The position numbers and the translations under genes are program-made. The notes below the pieces were generated by a model that did not search any database, had not been told where the DNA came from, and saw nothing but the letters and a program-made list of their open reading frames with translations. Of a stretch of DNA of 64,000 bases, positions 16,159 to 24,407 are shown piece after piece (the stretch's first letter is position 1; every line of letters begins with the position of its first letter). This DNA comes from Streptomyces sp. LaPpAH-108 (GTDB taxonomy: Bacteria > Actinomycetota > Actinomycetes > Streptomycetales > Streptomycetaceae), in NCBI RefSeq assembly GCF_000373625.1, contig NZ_KB891997.1, forward strand, positions 372,001-436,000. Direction: 5' to 3'.

Positions 16159-17944
16159 GGTTCGCCCCGTACGTGGGCGAGTGCACGACGTCCAGCGTCT
16201 TGCCCTTGCCCATGTACATGTGGACGCCGCACGGCAGACAGGGGTCGAAGCTGCGCACCGTGCGCATGATGTCGACGCCCTTGAAGTCGTCCGGGCCGTT
16301 CTCCTCGAAGATCGGCTGGCCCTGCACCGCGTCCTCGTACGGGCCCGGGGTGCCGTAGATGTCGCGGGGGCTCGCGTTCCACGGGGTCGGCGGGTACGGG
16401 TGGTAGTTGGCGATCTTCTTGTCCTTGATCACCAGGTGGTGCGAGAGGACCCCGCGCACCGCCTCGTGGAAGCCGCAGCCGATCGCCTCGTCCGGGACCT
16501 CGAAGTCCTGGAACACCTTGGTCTCGCCCGCCCGCATCAGCTCCATGGACTCCTCCAGGAACTGGAGGGACATCGCGGCGGCGTACGCCACGAAGTAGGG
16601 CCGCGCGCGGTCGCGTTCGATGGTGTTGCTCCACTTCGGGATGGACCACTCCAGCGTGGTCTCCGGAAGCGACTCGCCCTTGGGGAGCTGGATGCGCACC
16701 TTGCCGTTCGACGCCTTGACGTACTTGGTGTCGACCAGGCCGCTCAGCGCGGTGGACCACAGGCGGGCGAGCGGGCCGCCGCCGGTGTCGAGCGCGAGGT
16801 GCTTGTCGGTCTCCTTGTGGTACCAGCGCGGGCTCATCACCCAGCTGTAGTTGCCGTCGAACTCCCGCTTCTGCGGCACCGGGACGGTCGTCTGGTTCCA
16901 CGGGTGCCGCATGTCGACCGGGTTGCCCACCGGGTCGTGGGTGACGAACGGCTGCTCGTTGACCCAGTCGTCGTAGTACGAACTGCCCAGCATGATGCGG
17001 ATGTTGAGGTTGATGTCGATCAGGTCGTTGGTGACCAGCTTGCCGTCGACGATGACGCCCGGGGTGACGTACATCGCCTTGCCCCACTCGTTCATCGACG
17101 CGTAGCGGTAGTCGACGACCGACGGGTCCTGCCAGGCGCCCCAGCAGCCGAGCAGGATGCGGCGGCGCCCGACCTCCTCGTAGCCCGGCAGGGCCTCGTA
17201 GAAGAAGTCGAAGACGTCGTCGTTCATGGCGACGGCCTTCTTGATGAAGTCGATGATGTGCATCAGCCGGCTGAGGTAGTCGGTGAAGATGCTGGGCTGC
17301 GGCATCGTGCCCACACCGCCCGGGTAGAGCGTGGAGGGGTGGACGTGCCGTCCCTCCATGAGGCAGAACATCTCCCGGGTGACCCGGCTGATGCGCAGCG
17401 CCTCCTTGTAGACCTCGCCCTCGAAGGGGTTGAAGGCCTTCATGATGTCGGCGATGGTCCTGAAGCCGTGGATCTCCCCGCGCGGGGCGTCCGTGCGCTC
17501 GGCCCGCGCCAGCAGACCGGGGTTGGTGGCCTTGACCATGGCCTCGCAGAAGTCCACGAAGACCAGGTTGTCCTGGAAGATCGTGTGGTCGAACATGTAC
17601 TCGGCGGCCTCGCCGAGGTTCACGATGTGCTCGGCCATCGGCGGTGGCTTGATGCCGTACGCCATCTGCTGCGCGTAGTCCGAGCACGTCGTGTGGTTGT
17701 CGCCGCAGATGCCGCAGATGCGCGAGGTGATGAACCCGGCGTCGCGCGGGTCCTTCCCCTTCATGAACACCGAGTAGCCGCGGAACAGCGACGAGGTGCT
17801 GTGGCACTCGGCGACTTCCCGGTTGGCGAAGTCGATCTTCGTGTAGATGCCCAGGTTGCCGATGATCCGGGTGATCGGATCCCACGACATGTCCACGAGC
17901 TGAGCCGGTTTGCGTCCCGTCGGCCGGGATTCGGTGGTCGTCAT
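16151..17944 (-). CDS. hhyL: [NiFe]-hydrogenase large subunit, group 1h (formerly group 5)
   Basis: 597-aa catalytic subunit of an H2-oxidising uptake hydrogenase. The N-terminal Ni-Fe ligand pair is in RICGICGDNHTTC (CGIC at 77-80); the C-terminal pair is in DPCLPCGVH (C569, C572, H575). Twenty-two residues (MYMGKGKTLDVV onward) follow His575 and should be removed by the maturation protease after Ni insertion. The RICGICGDNH and DPCLPCGVHMY forms, and the co-encoded small subunit with CxxD, fit the actinobacterial high-affinity class known to scavenge atmospheric H2 in Streptomyces spores and mycobacteria. Its ribosome site is weak (GAGGG 12 nt upstream). Confidence 0.96.
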   Translation of the reverse strand: MTTTESRPTGRKPAQLVDMSWDPITRIIGNLGIYTKIDFANREVAECHSTSSLFRGYSVFMKGKDPRDAGFITSRICGICGDNHTTCSDYAQQMAYGIKPPPMAEHIVNLGEAAEYMFDHTIFQDNLVFVDFCEAMVKATNPGLLARAERTDAPRGEIHGFRTIADIMKAFNPFEGEVYKEALRISRVTREMFCLMEGRHVHPSTLYPGGVGTMPQPSIFTDYLSRLMHIIDFIKKAVAMNDDVFDFFYEALPGYEEVGRRRILLGCWGAWQDPSVVDYRYASMNEWGKAMYVTPGVIVDGKLVTNDLIDINLNIRIMLGSSYYDDWVNEQPFVTHDPVGNPVDMRHPWNQTTVPVPQKREFDGNYSWVMSPRWYHKETDKHLALDTGGGPLARLWSTALSGLVDTKYVKASNGKVRIQLPKGESLPETTLEWSIPKWSNTIERDRARPYFVAYAAAMSLQFLEESMELMRAGETKVFQDFEVPDEAIGCGFHEAVRGVLSHHLVIKDKKIANYHPYPPTPWNASPRDIYGTPGPYEDAVQGQPIFEENGPDDFKGVDIMRTVRSFDPCLPCGVHMYMGKGKTLDVVHSPTYGANHG

Positions 17945-18019
17945 CTGCGGTACTGCCCTCGCTGTCGGAGTTCGGCGGGTGGGGGTGGGGGTGGTGGCCG
18001 GGTCACGGTCCCGTCGGGC
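17945..18019 (-). other. hhyS-hhyL spacer with G-quadruplex-like tract
   Basis: The 75-bp gap is the longest inside the structural operon. On the plus (template) strand 17977-18002 has four runs of at least three G (GGG, GGGGG, GGGGG, GGG) with short loops, a possible G-quadruplex; the mRNA is correspondingly C-rich. It might influence relative expression of the subunits; that is inference. Confidence 0.45.
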
Positions 18020-19081
18020 TCAGGCACGCCAGTACGGGTCGTAACCGCTGGTCAGCTTGCGCTTCTTGCCACGCCACTTGGGCTCGTGGTTGACCATCTC
18101 GTTGGTCAGGCCGCGCAGTCGGCGCACCACGGCGCCGTACGGCTTGATGACCAGGGAGGACAGGGTGCCGCCGGGCGGCTCGTCCATGAACGGCATGAAC
18201 GCGTCCGGGAAACCGGGCATCGTGCAGCCGATGCAGATGCCGCCGACGTTGGGACAGCCGCCGATCCCGGCCATCCAGCCCCGCTTGGGCACGTTGCAGT
18301 TGACCACGGGGCCCCAGCAGCCGGTCTTCACCAGGCACTTGGGGGAGTTGTAGTCCAGGCCGAAGTCGCCCTGCTCGTAGTACGAGCCGCGGTCGCAGCC
18401 CTCGTGCACGGTCTTGCCGAACAGCCACTGCGGCCGCAGCATGTGGTCCAGCGGGGGCGGCGGGGCCGTACCGGCCGCGGTCTGGAGGACCCAGACCAGG
18501 ACCTCCATGAAGTTCTCCGGCTGGATCGGGCAGCCCGGCACGTTGACGATCGGCAGCCCCGCCTGCGACGTGAAGTCCCAGCCGAGGTAGTCGGCCAGGC
18601 CCATCGCACCGGTCGGGTTGCCCGCCATGCCGTGGATGCCGCCGTAGGTGGCGCAGGTACCGGCGGCGACCACCGCCCACGCCTTCGGCGCGAGCTGGTC
18701 GATCCACCAGTTGATCGTCTGCGGCTGGCCGGTCTTCGGGTCGTTGCCGAACGACGTCCAGAAGCCGTCGCCCTCGATGATCTCCTGGTTCGGCACCGAG
18801 CCCTCGATGACGAGGATGAACGGGGTGTCCAGCTCGCCGCGTGCCGCCGCCCGGTAGGGCGCGAGGAAGTCCTCGCCGCCCAGGCTGGGCGAGAGCACCT
18901 TGTTGACCAGGTTGACCTTGGGCAGCCCGGGGATCACGCCGAGGACCACGTCCTCGATGGAGGGCTGCATGGCCGCCGTCAGCGAGACGGTGTCGCCGTC
19001 ACAGCTCATGCCCTCCGAGATCCACAGGATGGTGATCTCGTTTATGCCCTGGGCTTCGGTGGTGGGGCTCTGCGTGGTCAT
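18020..19081 (-). CDS. hhyS: [NiFe]-hydrogenase small subunit, group 1h (formerly group 5)
   Basis: 353-aa Fe-S electron-transfer subunit. There is no twin-arginine signal or C-terminal membrane helix, so the enzyme should face the cytoplasm. Near the N-terminus WISEGMSCDGD has C27 and D30 where most families have CxxC, in line with the 3Cys-1Asp proximal cluster reported for the Ralstonia actinobacterial-type hydrogenase. Further cluster ligands: GTCATYGG, VPGCPIQPENF, HEGCDRGSYY, KCLVKTGCWGPVVNC and GGCPNVGGICIGCTMPGFPD. The ATG overlaps the upstream stop (ATGA). Confidence 0.96.
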   Translation of the reverse strand: MTTQSPTTEAQGINEITILWISEGMSCDGDTVSLTAAMQPSIEDVVLGVIPGLPKVNLVNKVLSPSLGGEDFLAPYRAAARGELDTPFILVIEGSVPNQEIIEGDGFWTSFGNDPKTGQPQTINWWIDQLAPKAWAVVAAGTCATYGGIHGMAGNPTGAMGLADYLGWDFTSQAGLPIVNVPGCPIQPENFMEVLVWVLQTAAGTAPPPPLDHMLRPQWLFGKTVHEGCDRGSYYEQGDFGLDYNSPKCLVKTGCWGPVVNCNVPKRGWMAGIGGCPNVGGICIGCTMPGFPDAFMPFMDEPPGGTLSSLVIKPYGAVVRRLRGLTNEMVNHEPKWRGKKRKLTSGYDPYWRA

Positions 19082-20634
19082 GTCGCCTGCCTTCGCTGCG
19101 GTCGGTCGCCGAGGGGCTCGACCTCGTCGGGTCGGAAGTAGTGGAATCGGCCGTACCAGCCGTGCAGTTCGGCCGCCGGATCGTCGTCCACGGTCACCGC
19201 GAGATGCGTGCTGCCGTCCACGTCGTGGAAGACCGCGGACACCCGCGCCGTGCGCCCCTCCAGGAACATGTCCTGGGCGTCGGAGCCCCGCTTGCGCGGA
19301 CGCAGCCGCACCGGGCTGCCGCCGCCGAGCTCCACCCCGTCCACGAGCACCGTGTCCGTCGTCGGGGACAGGCCGTCGTCACCGCCCTCCTGCCACCAGG
19401 CGGGACGGCCCTCGGGAGACACGGGGGAGGACACGGCGGACGGCTCGGCAGGGGACACGGAGGACGCCGGGGACGCCGGGGACAGCGAGCGGATGGCGCC
19501 GTGCAGCCGGGAGAAGACCTCCGGGGGCATGGTGTCGACGCGGTCGAGGATGCGCGCGGCGCGCGGGTCGGTGGCCCGGGCCTCGGCCTTCTCCTCGTCG
19601 GTCAGCAGCATCGTGCGCAGCGTCAGGATCTCGTCGATCTCCGCCGCGTCGTGCAGATCGCCCGGACTCTCGGGGGCCACCTGCGGATGGTCGGGAAGGA
19701 TGATGGGGGAGGAGAGCAGCACGGGGCCGGTGGAGCCGTCGGCCGCGTCGTCCGTCTCCGGCGCGGGTCCGCCGAGCACGGGGAACGTGAAGGCGTTGCG
19801 GCAGCCGCGCGCCTGCTCGCGCAGCGCCTCCGGCGGGTCGATCAGCGACACGAACTCCAGGCCGCTGCCGCCGAGCAGGGTGTGGGCGGCGAGCAGCGCG
19901 TGCCGCAGCACCTCGCCGCGCGCGCCACCGGTCTCCGGGGACCGCCCGGTGTTCTCGGTGCGCACGCACACCCGGTAGAGACCGTCCGCGAGCCGCTCGG
20001 CCCCGGCCGTGGTACGCGCCCGTACGGCCTCGCGGGTGCGGACGATCCGGCCCGTGCCCCCGGGCAGTTCCTCGGTCTCCCGGGCCTGAGGAGCGCCGGT
20101 CGGCGCGGAGCACACGCCGCGCAGCAGGTCGGCCAGCGGCCACACCAGCTCCACCTCGTGCGGTACGGCCTCGTCGAAGCTGAGCCGGCCCCCGCCGTCG
20201 GCCGTCAGCAGCGACTCCACCGGCCGGTGTCCGCCGTCGCCGTCGGGCTCCTCGACCTGCTTGCGCTGCAGCTGGAGGTAGCGCACCCGCACCCTGAGCG
20301 CCGCGTCGGGGCCCTCGGCGCGCACCAGGCACTCGGTGCGCTGGTACCAGGAGTCCGCCGAGCCGGAGATGCCCTCGGTGACCGGTCCTGCCGCCTCCAC
20401 CCAGTCCCGGGGCGGGAGCACCCCGAACTGCCAGCGGACGCGGTTCTTGGCCGAGGAACGGCGGTACGGGTAGAGCAGATAGCCCTCGTAGAGGACGGCG
20501 TCGGCGACCGCGCTCATCCCGGCGAAGACGCCGGACGCCCCCGTCTCCGGGACCGTCCCGGCGTCCGGGGCGGGGCCGTCACCGGGCGCGACGGCACACG
20601 CCGTACCGCCCTCGCCGCCGCTCGTGTCCGCCAT
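19078..20634 (-). CDS. Hydrogenase-operon leader gene product, function unknown
   Basis: 518-aa soluble protein, first gene of the structural operon, with GAGGAGG 5 nt before the ATG. I recognise no catalytic domain. A central part contains VLYEGYLLYPYRRSSAKNRV (about residue 48), WYQRTECLV, and two segments suited to beta-rich folding; then FTFPVLGG, SSPIILPDHPQ, EIDEILTLRTMLLTDEEKAEA. A Ser/Pro/Ala linker (about 385-415) leads to a small C-terminal domain with MFLEGRTARVSAVFHDVDG, LAVTVDDDPAAELH and GRFHYFRPDEVEPLG. Strict coupling to hhyS (ATGA) suggests an accessory or scaffold role. No signal peptide or membrane helix. Confidence 0.85.
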   Translation of the reverse strand: MADTSGGEGGTACAVAPGDGPAPDAGTVPETGASGVFAGMSAVADAVLYEGYLLYPYRRSSAKNRVRWQFGVLPPRDWVEAAGPVTEGISGSADSWYQRTECLVRAEGPDAALRVRVRYLQLQRKQVEEPDGDGGHRPVESLLTADGGGRLSFDEAVPHEVELVWPLADLLRGVCSAPTGAPQARETEELPGGTGRIVRTREAVRARTTAGAERLADGLYRVCVRTENTGRSPETGGARGEVLRHALLAAHTLLGGSGLEFVSLIDPPEALREQARGCRNAFTFPVLGGPAPETDDAADGSTGPVLLSSPIILPDHPQVAPESPGDLHDAAEIDEILTLRTMLLTDEEKAEARATDPRAARILDRVDTMPPEVFSRLHGAIRSLSPASPASSVSPAEPSAVSSPVSPEGRPAWWQEGGDDGLSPTTDTVLVDGVELGGGSPVRLRPRKRGSDAQDMFLEGRTARVSAVFHDVDGSTHLAVTVDDDPAAELHGWYGRFHYFRPDEVEPLGDRPQRRQAT

Positions 20635-20780
20635 GCCGCCTCCTCGCCGTGCCGGTGCAGTGGTCCATGCCTTCCACTCACCGTCACATCCGTCACGCGA
20701 CCTCGCCCCTCAGGCCCACGCCGGTTGGGCCGGGCGGGTGAGCGCGCATATGCGGGCGGCGGTTTCCCGGCCCGGCCGGG
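20635..20780 (-). promoter_or_regulatory. Probable promoter/operator region of the hydrogenase structural operon
   Basis: The 146-bp gap between the DedA-gene stop and the hydrogenase operon start. It holds a direct repeat of CCGTCAC (20681-20687 and 20690-20696, 9-bp period) 50-60 bp before the start codon and a perfect 10-bp palindrome CGCATATGCG at 20745-20754. No regulator gene adjoins the operon. Neither element can be assigned to a known factor by eye. Confidence 0.4.
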
Positions 20781-21521
20781 CTACTCGCCCTCCGTGGGGT
20801 CGTCGGCCGCGTGCTCCCCGTGCGCGGTGTCTCCGTGCGCCCCGTCCTCGTGCGCGGCGTCCTCGCGCGCTCCGTCCTTCTGCGCCGCGTCCTCGTGCCG
20901 CGCGCGTCGTGACCGCACCGCCTCCACCAGCAGCGGGATCAGGGAGAGCACGACGATGACGCCGACCAGGGGCAGCAGATAGTCGTCCACGTGGGACACC
21001 GAGGAGCCGAGGGCGTACCCCACCAGCACCAGGCTCTGCGACCAGAGCACCCCGCCCACCGTCTGCCACAGGGTGAACGTGCCGAGCGGCACGCCGAGGG
21101 CGCCCGCCGCCGGGTGGAGCACCGAGCGCAGCATGGGGATGAAGCGGCCGATCACCAGCGCCTTGCCGTAGCCGTAGCGGGCCAGGAGGCGTTCGGCGCG
21201 CTCGGCGCCCTCCTTCACCCGTCTGCTGGAGGTACGGGTCAGCAGCGGGCGTCCGCCGTGCCGTCCGATGAGGTAGCCGACCTGACCGCCCGCCACCGCC
21301 CCGGCCGCCGCGCACAGCATCACCTGCCAGAGCACCAGCCGGGGCGGCTGCCCGTGCGCTCCGGCGGCGCAGAGCACCCCGGCCGGGAACAGGAGCGTGT
21401 CGCCGGGCAGGAAGAAGCCGACGACCAGCAGGCCCGACTCCGCGAACGTCACCACCAGGACGCCGAGCGCGCCGAAGGCGGCCAGCAGCGAGGCGCTGTC
21501 CGTGGGGTTGACGGCTTCCAC
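20781..21521 (-). CDS. DedA/VTT family membrane protein
   Basis: 246-aa polytopic membrane protein of the DedA (SNARE-associated) family, thought to act in phospholipid or undecaprenyl-phosphate translocation. The GTG at 21521 is set by GGGAGG 8 nt upstream. Diagnostic elements are TFAESGLLVVGFFLPGDTLLFPAG, represented by FAESG and FLPGDTLL near residues 26-40, GYLIGRHGGR, and the FIPMLRSVLHPAAGALG/VGGVLWS region. The C-terminal about 38 residues are a hydrophilic degenerate repeat of (H/A)EDAA-like units rich in Asp, Glu, His and Ala, unusual for the family and encoded by repeating DNA. Confidence 0.9.
   Translation of the reverse strand: MEAVNPTDSASLLAAFGALGVLVVTFAESGLLVVGFFLPGDTLLFPAGVLCAAGAHGQPPRLVLWQVMLCAAAGAVAGGQVGYLIGRHGGRPLLTRTSSRRVKEGAERAERLLARYGYGKALVIGRFIPMLRSVLHPAAGALGVPLGTFTLWQTVGGVLWSQSLVLVGYALGSSVSHVDDYLLPLVGVIVVLSLIPLLVEAVRSRRARHEDAAQKDGAREDAAHEDGAHGDTAHGEHAADDPTEGE
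20808..20908 (-). repeat. Degenerate 15-bp repeats in the DedA C-terminal tail
   Basis: Successive variants of GTCCTCGTGCGCGGC on the plus strand, with a period near 15 bp, encode the acidic/His-rich HEDAA-like tail of the DedA protein. Confidence 0.6.
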
Positions 21522-21700
21522 CCCATCGCCTCCCGGTCCGTCGCTCGGTAGCCTCCCGCCAAGTGTCGCCCGGACCCGGCGCCGGTGCCCACGGACGAGC
21601 CCCGCGAGAGTCGGCCCGAAAACTCTCTGTCCGTGCCCCGGCACTGCCCGTACACTGCCGATTCACAGGGGCACGGGGGCAGTTGACGGGGGGAGCCGCC

Positions 21701-23272
21701 ATGTCGGACACACCGTACGGTCCTGCCGGGACACCGGGACATCCGATGCCCCCGGTGCCGCCGATGCCGTCGAGCCCGCCGCCCGCACCGCCCGACGCAC
21801 TGCGCGCCGCCGCCGTCGGTCTGCTGAACCTGAGCGGGCTCGGCCTCGGCTACCTCCTGCTGCGAAGACGGCTCCTCGCCGCCGCCTGCTGGGTGGCGAC
21901 CGCCGTCCTGCTGCTGGTCGCCCTGCCCGCCGACCCGGACGGCGTCCCGGCAGGCGTGCTCGCCGGTTACGTCGTCGTCCTGGTCCTCGCCGCCGCGCAC
22001 GGCGCGTTCGCCGCCCTGCGCACCCGGCTCGCCTGGCCGTCCACGGCCCCCCTCGCGCTCGCCCTCGGCGTCCTGCTGCTCGCGGTGCCGACCGGCGGCA
22101 CCCTCTGGTACCGCGACGCCCGCGAGGAAGCCGTCCAGCAGGCCCTGCTCGACCGGCTGCACCGCGCCGACGAGACGGTCACGGCGGCGGGCCGCCACTC
22201 CTTCAGCGCCTCCCGCTCCGAGTACCGCGACGCCCTGGACGTCTACCGCGACCTCGCCGTCCACCACGCGGGCTCCCGCGCCGCCGACCAGGTGCCCGAC
22301 AGTCTGCGCACCTACTACCGCACCGTAGGCGCCCCCTACACGAGCGGCGACTACTGCGGCGCGATCGAGCCGCTGAAGTATCTGCGCACCGTGCCCCAGT
22401 CCGTGCCCGAGGACCGCCTGGGCTCGCTCGCCCAGTGGCCCGACGACCGGCTCGCCACCTCGCTGTACACATGTGGCGCCACCGCCCTCTCCGGGGACGG
22501 CGAGGCGTGGGTGGAGCACTTCGGCGACCTGCTCGGCACCTTCCCCGACTCCGGCCCGGCCGCCAAGGTCGCCCCCGCCGTCGAGTCGGCCGTGGCCCAG
22601 GCGCAGAAGGACGTCGGCGGAAAGTCGCCCTGCACCGCCGTGGAGCGGCTGCGCGAGCTGAACACCCGCGCCCTCACCCTCTCCAACTCCGCGGGCAGCT
22701 CCGCCGCCCAGCTCACCGCCTCGGCGGGCCGCGCGAAGCGGAGCGGGGACGCCGGGGCGTACGACTGCGGGATCGACCAGTACAAGGACGGCGAGTTCTC
22801 CGCCGCGCAGAAGACCATGGAGGACTACGCCGCCCACGCCAAGGGCGACAAACGGGAGCGGGCCCGGAAGATAGCCATCGGCGCCGAGGTCGCCCAGACC
22901 GTCCCCGCCGCCGGGAAGAAGCTGCCCACCACCGCCTCGGGCGGCGGCATCTCCGTCACGGTGAAGAACGACAGCCCGGACGACATCACCGTCCTCTACA
23001 CCGGCCCGGTCACCGGCAGCTTCACCCTCAAGGGCTGCGGGAACTGCCGGGCGTACACCTTCACCGACACCCTCTCGGCCGGTTTCAAGCCCTGCAACGA
23101 CAGCGGCAAGAACTACCCGAAGCGCACGATCAGCCTGCCCGTCGGCACCACGTACTTCGTCCACAAGCCGAACGGCACGAGCACCGCCGCACCCGCCTCC
23201 GACACGGCCAGGATCCGCTCAGGCTACATCTACACCGAATGCGCCTACACCACGCGGACGTTCGGCAACTGA
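21701..23272 (+). CDS. Membrane protein of unknown function with Cys-rich extracytoplasmic region
   Basis: 523 aa. The ATG at 21701 has GGGGAG 6 nt upstream. An N-terminal Pro-rich cytoplasmic tail is followed by three or four membrane helices (about residues 35-145, with LLNLSGLGLGYLLLRRRLL, AACWVATAVLLLVALP, LAGYVVVLVLAAAHGAFA and LALALGVLLLAV). A long soluble part contains regularly spaced Cys-bearing helices (DYCGAIEPLKYL, YTCGATALSG, GKSPCTAVERL, YDCGIDQYKDGEFSAAQ) reminiscent of tetratricopeptide-like repeats, and a C-terminal beta-domain with KGCGNCRAYTF and YTECAYTTRTF. It resembles uncharacterised streptomycete membrane proteins. It ends 7 bp from the convergent snpA regulator. Confidence 0.75.
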   Translation: MSDTPYGPAGTPGHPMPPVPPMPSSPPPAPPDALRAAAVGLLNLSGLGLGYLLLRRRLLAAACWVATAVLLLVALPADPDGVPAGVLAGYVVVLVLAAAHGAFAALRTRLAWPSTAPLALALGVLLLAVPTGGTLWYRDAREEAVQQALLDRLHRADETVTAAGRHSFSASRSEYRDALDVYRDLAVHHAGSRAADQVPDSLRTYYRTVGAPYTSGDYCGAIEPLKYLRTVPQSVPEDRLGSLAQWPDDRLATSLYTCGATALSGDGEAWVEHFGDLLGTFPDSGPAAKVAPAVESAVAQAQKDVGGKSPCTAVERLRELNTRALTLSNSAGSSAAQLTASAGRAKRSGDAGAYDCGIDQYKDGEFSAAQKTMEDYAAHAKGDKRERARKIAIGAEVAQTVPAAGKKLPTTASGGGISVTVKNDSPDDITVLYTGPVTGSFTLKGCGNCRAYTFTDTLSAGFKPCNDSGKNYPKRTISLPVGTTYFVHKPNGTSTAAPASDTARIRSGYIYTECAYTTRTFGN

Positions 23273-23279
23273 CGCACCG

Positions 23280-24227
23280 TCACACGGGTGCCGGGGCGTG
23301 GTCGGTGTGGTCCAGCCACGCCCGATAGACCGGTGACTGCGCGGCCACCTCCCAGTAGGCGTCGGCCAGTTCGGCGTAGCCGTCCTCCAACTCGGCCTCG
23401 GTGCGCGCCGCGAGCAGCAGCCGTACGCCGATGGGGTCGCCGCGCAGGGGCCGGATGGCGAGGTCGGAGCGGGGACGGGCGGTGGGCTGGCTGACCGTGA
23501 CCACCTCGCCGGTGGCGGCCAGGGTGTACGCGGTCAGATAGTCGCCGTGCAGCAGGCGCGGCTCGATCCCCGCCTCGCGCAGCACCCGGCACAGCCCGTC
23601 CCACTCGCCGTCCACCGTGGAGTCCACCATCCAGCGCTCGCCCGCCAGGTCCGCGAGCCGCACCTCGTGCCGGGCTGCGGCCGGATGGTCGGCGGCGAGC
23701 GAGACGAACTGCGGCTCCCGCTGGACCAGGACCCGCACACTGAGCCCCGCCGGGACGCGCAGCGGGCTGCCCTCCACCTCGTGCACGAAGGCCAGGTCGA
23801 GCCCGCCCTCGGCGACCATCCGCAGCAGCGCGTTCGCGGACGCGTCCACGTGCAGCGTGGGATCGGCCGGAGGCACCCGGGCGCGCAGCCGCCGCAGCCA
23901 GCCCGGCAGTGCGCGGCTGGCCGTGGCCCCGATGCGCGGCCGGGGCCCGCCCGGCGCCCGCGTCGCCGCCGCCCGCGCCTCCGCGACGAGCGCACCCAGC
24001 TCCCGCACCAGCGGCCGTGCGCGGCCCAGCACCAGGCGGCCCAGCGGGGTGGGACGGCAGCCGGTGCGGTCCCGGGTGAACAGCCGCCCGCCCAGGGCCT
24101 GTTCTATCCGGCGCAACTGCGTGCTCAACGACGGTTGCGCCAGGCCCAGTTCACGGGCAGCGCGGTGCAGGCTGCCCGCGTCGGCGATGGCGCACAGCAC
24201 GCGCAGATGTCTGACCTCAAGATCCAT
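23280..24227 (-). CDS. LysR-family regulator of snapalysin (SnpR/MprR type)
   Basis: 315-aa transcriptional regulator. The winged helix at residues 1-65 has the LysR pattern RHLRVLCAIADAGSLHRAAR and LGLAQPSLSTQLRRIEQALG; an effector-binding periplasmic-binding-protein-like domain follows from about residue 95. It is divergent from snpA, the conserved arrangement in which the LysR protein activates the protease gene. A perfect T-N11-A palindrome lies between them. Its ATG at 24227 has only a weak ribosome site. Confidence 0.93.
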   Translation of the reverse strand: MDLEVRHLRVLCAIADAGSLHRAARELGLAQPSLSTQLRRIEQALGGRLFTRDRTGCRPTPLGRLVLGRARPLVRELGALVAEARAAATRAPGGPRPRIGATASRALPGWLRRLRARVPPADPTLHVDASANALLRMVAEGGLDLAFVHEVEGSPLRVPAGLSVRVLVQREPQFVSLAADHPAAARHEVRLADLAGERWMVDSTVDGEWDGLCRVLREAGIEPRLLHGDYLTAYTLAATGEVVTVSQPTARPRSDLAIRPLRGDPIGVRLLLAARTEAELEDGYAELADAYWEVAAQSPVYRAWLDHTDHAPAPV

Positions 24228-24301
24228 GCCGGGAGCCTAGGTGGGGGCTGTGAGACGGCGCCAGAGGTTCAAATCGGGGCGCAACGGGGCGAGTTGACGA
24301 C

Positions 24302-24318
24302 GATAGCCGCGTGCTATC
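24302..24318. promoter_or_regulatory. LysR T-N11-A operator between snpR-like gene and snpA
   Basis: Perfect inverted repeat GATAGC-N5-GCTATC. T at 24304 and A at 24316 are separated by 11 bp, the canonical LysR box. It sits 75 bp from the regulator start and 90 bp from the snpA start, the right position for activation of snpA and autoregulation. Confidence 0.8.
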
Positions 24319-24407
24319 CCTACTTGCCATCATCCGCCGGGAGTTGCTCTCCCCGAGACTCATGGGCAACCGATCGTTCACCCCACGGAACGAGTAGGAG
24401 CCCCCAC

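Noticed and set aside
16058..19141. Plus-strand open frame of over 1000 codons across the hydrogenase subunit genes
   Set aside because: It is antisense to hhyL and hhyS, lacks any recognisable motif, is dominated by Arg/Val/Ala/Gly and has no ribosome site. Long antisense frames are expected at this GC content.
6023..20634. NAD-linked (group 3d) or membrane-bound respiratory (group 1a-d) hydrogenase
   Set aside because: There are no diaphorase (HoxFU) genes, the small subunit has no Tat signal or membrane helix, no cytochrome b gene is present, and the CxxD motif fits group 1h instead.
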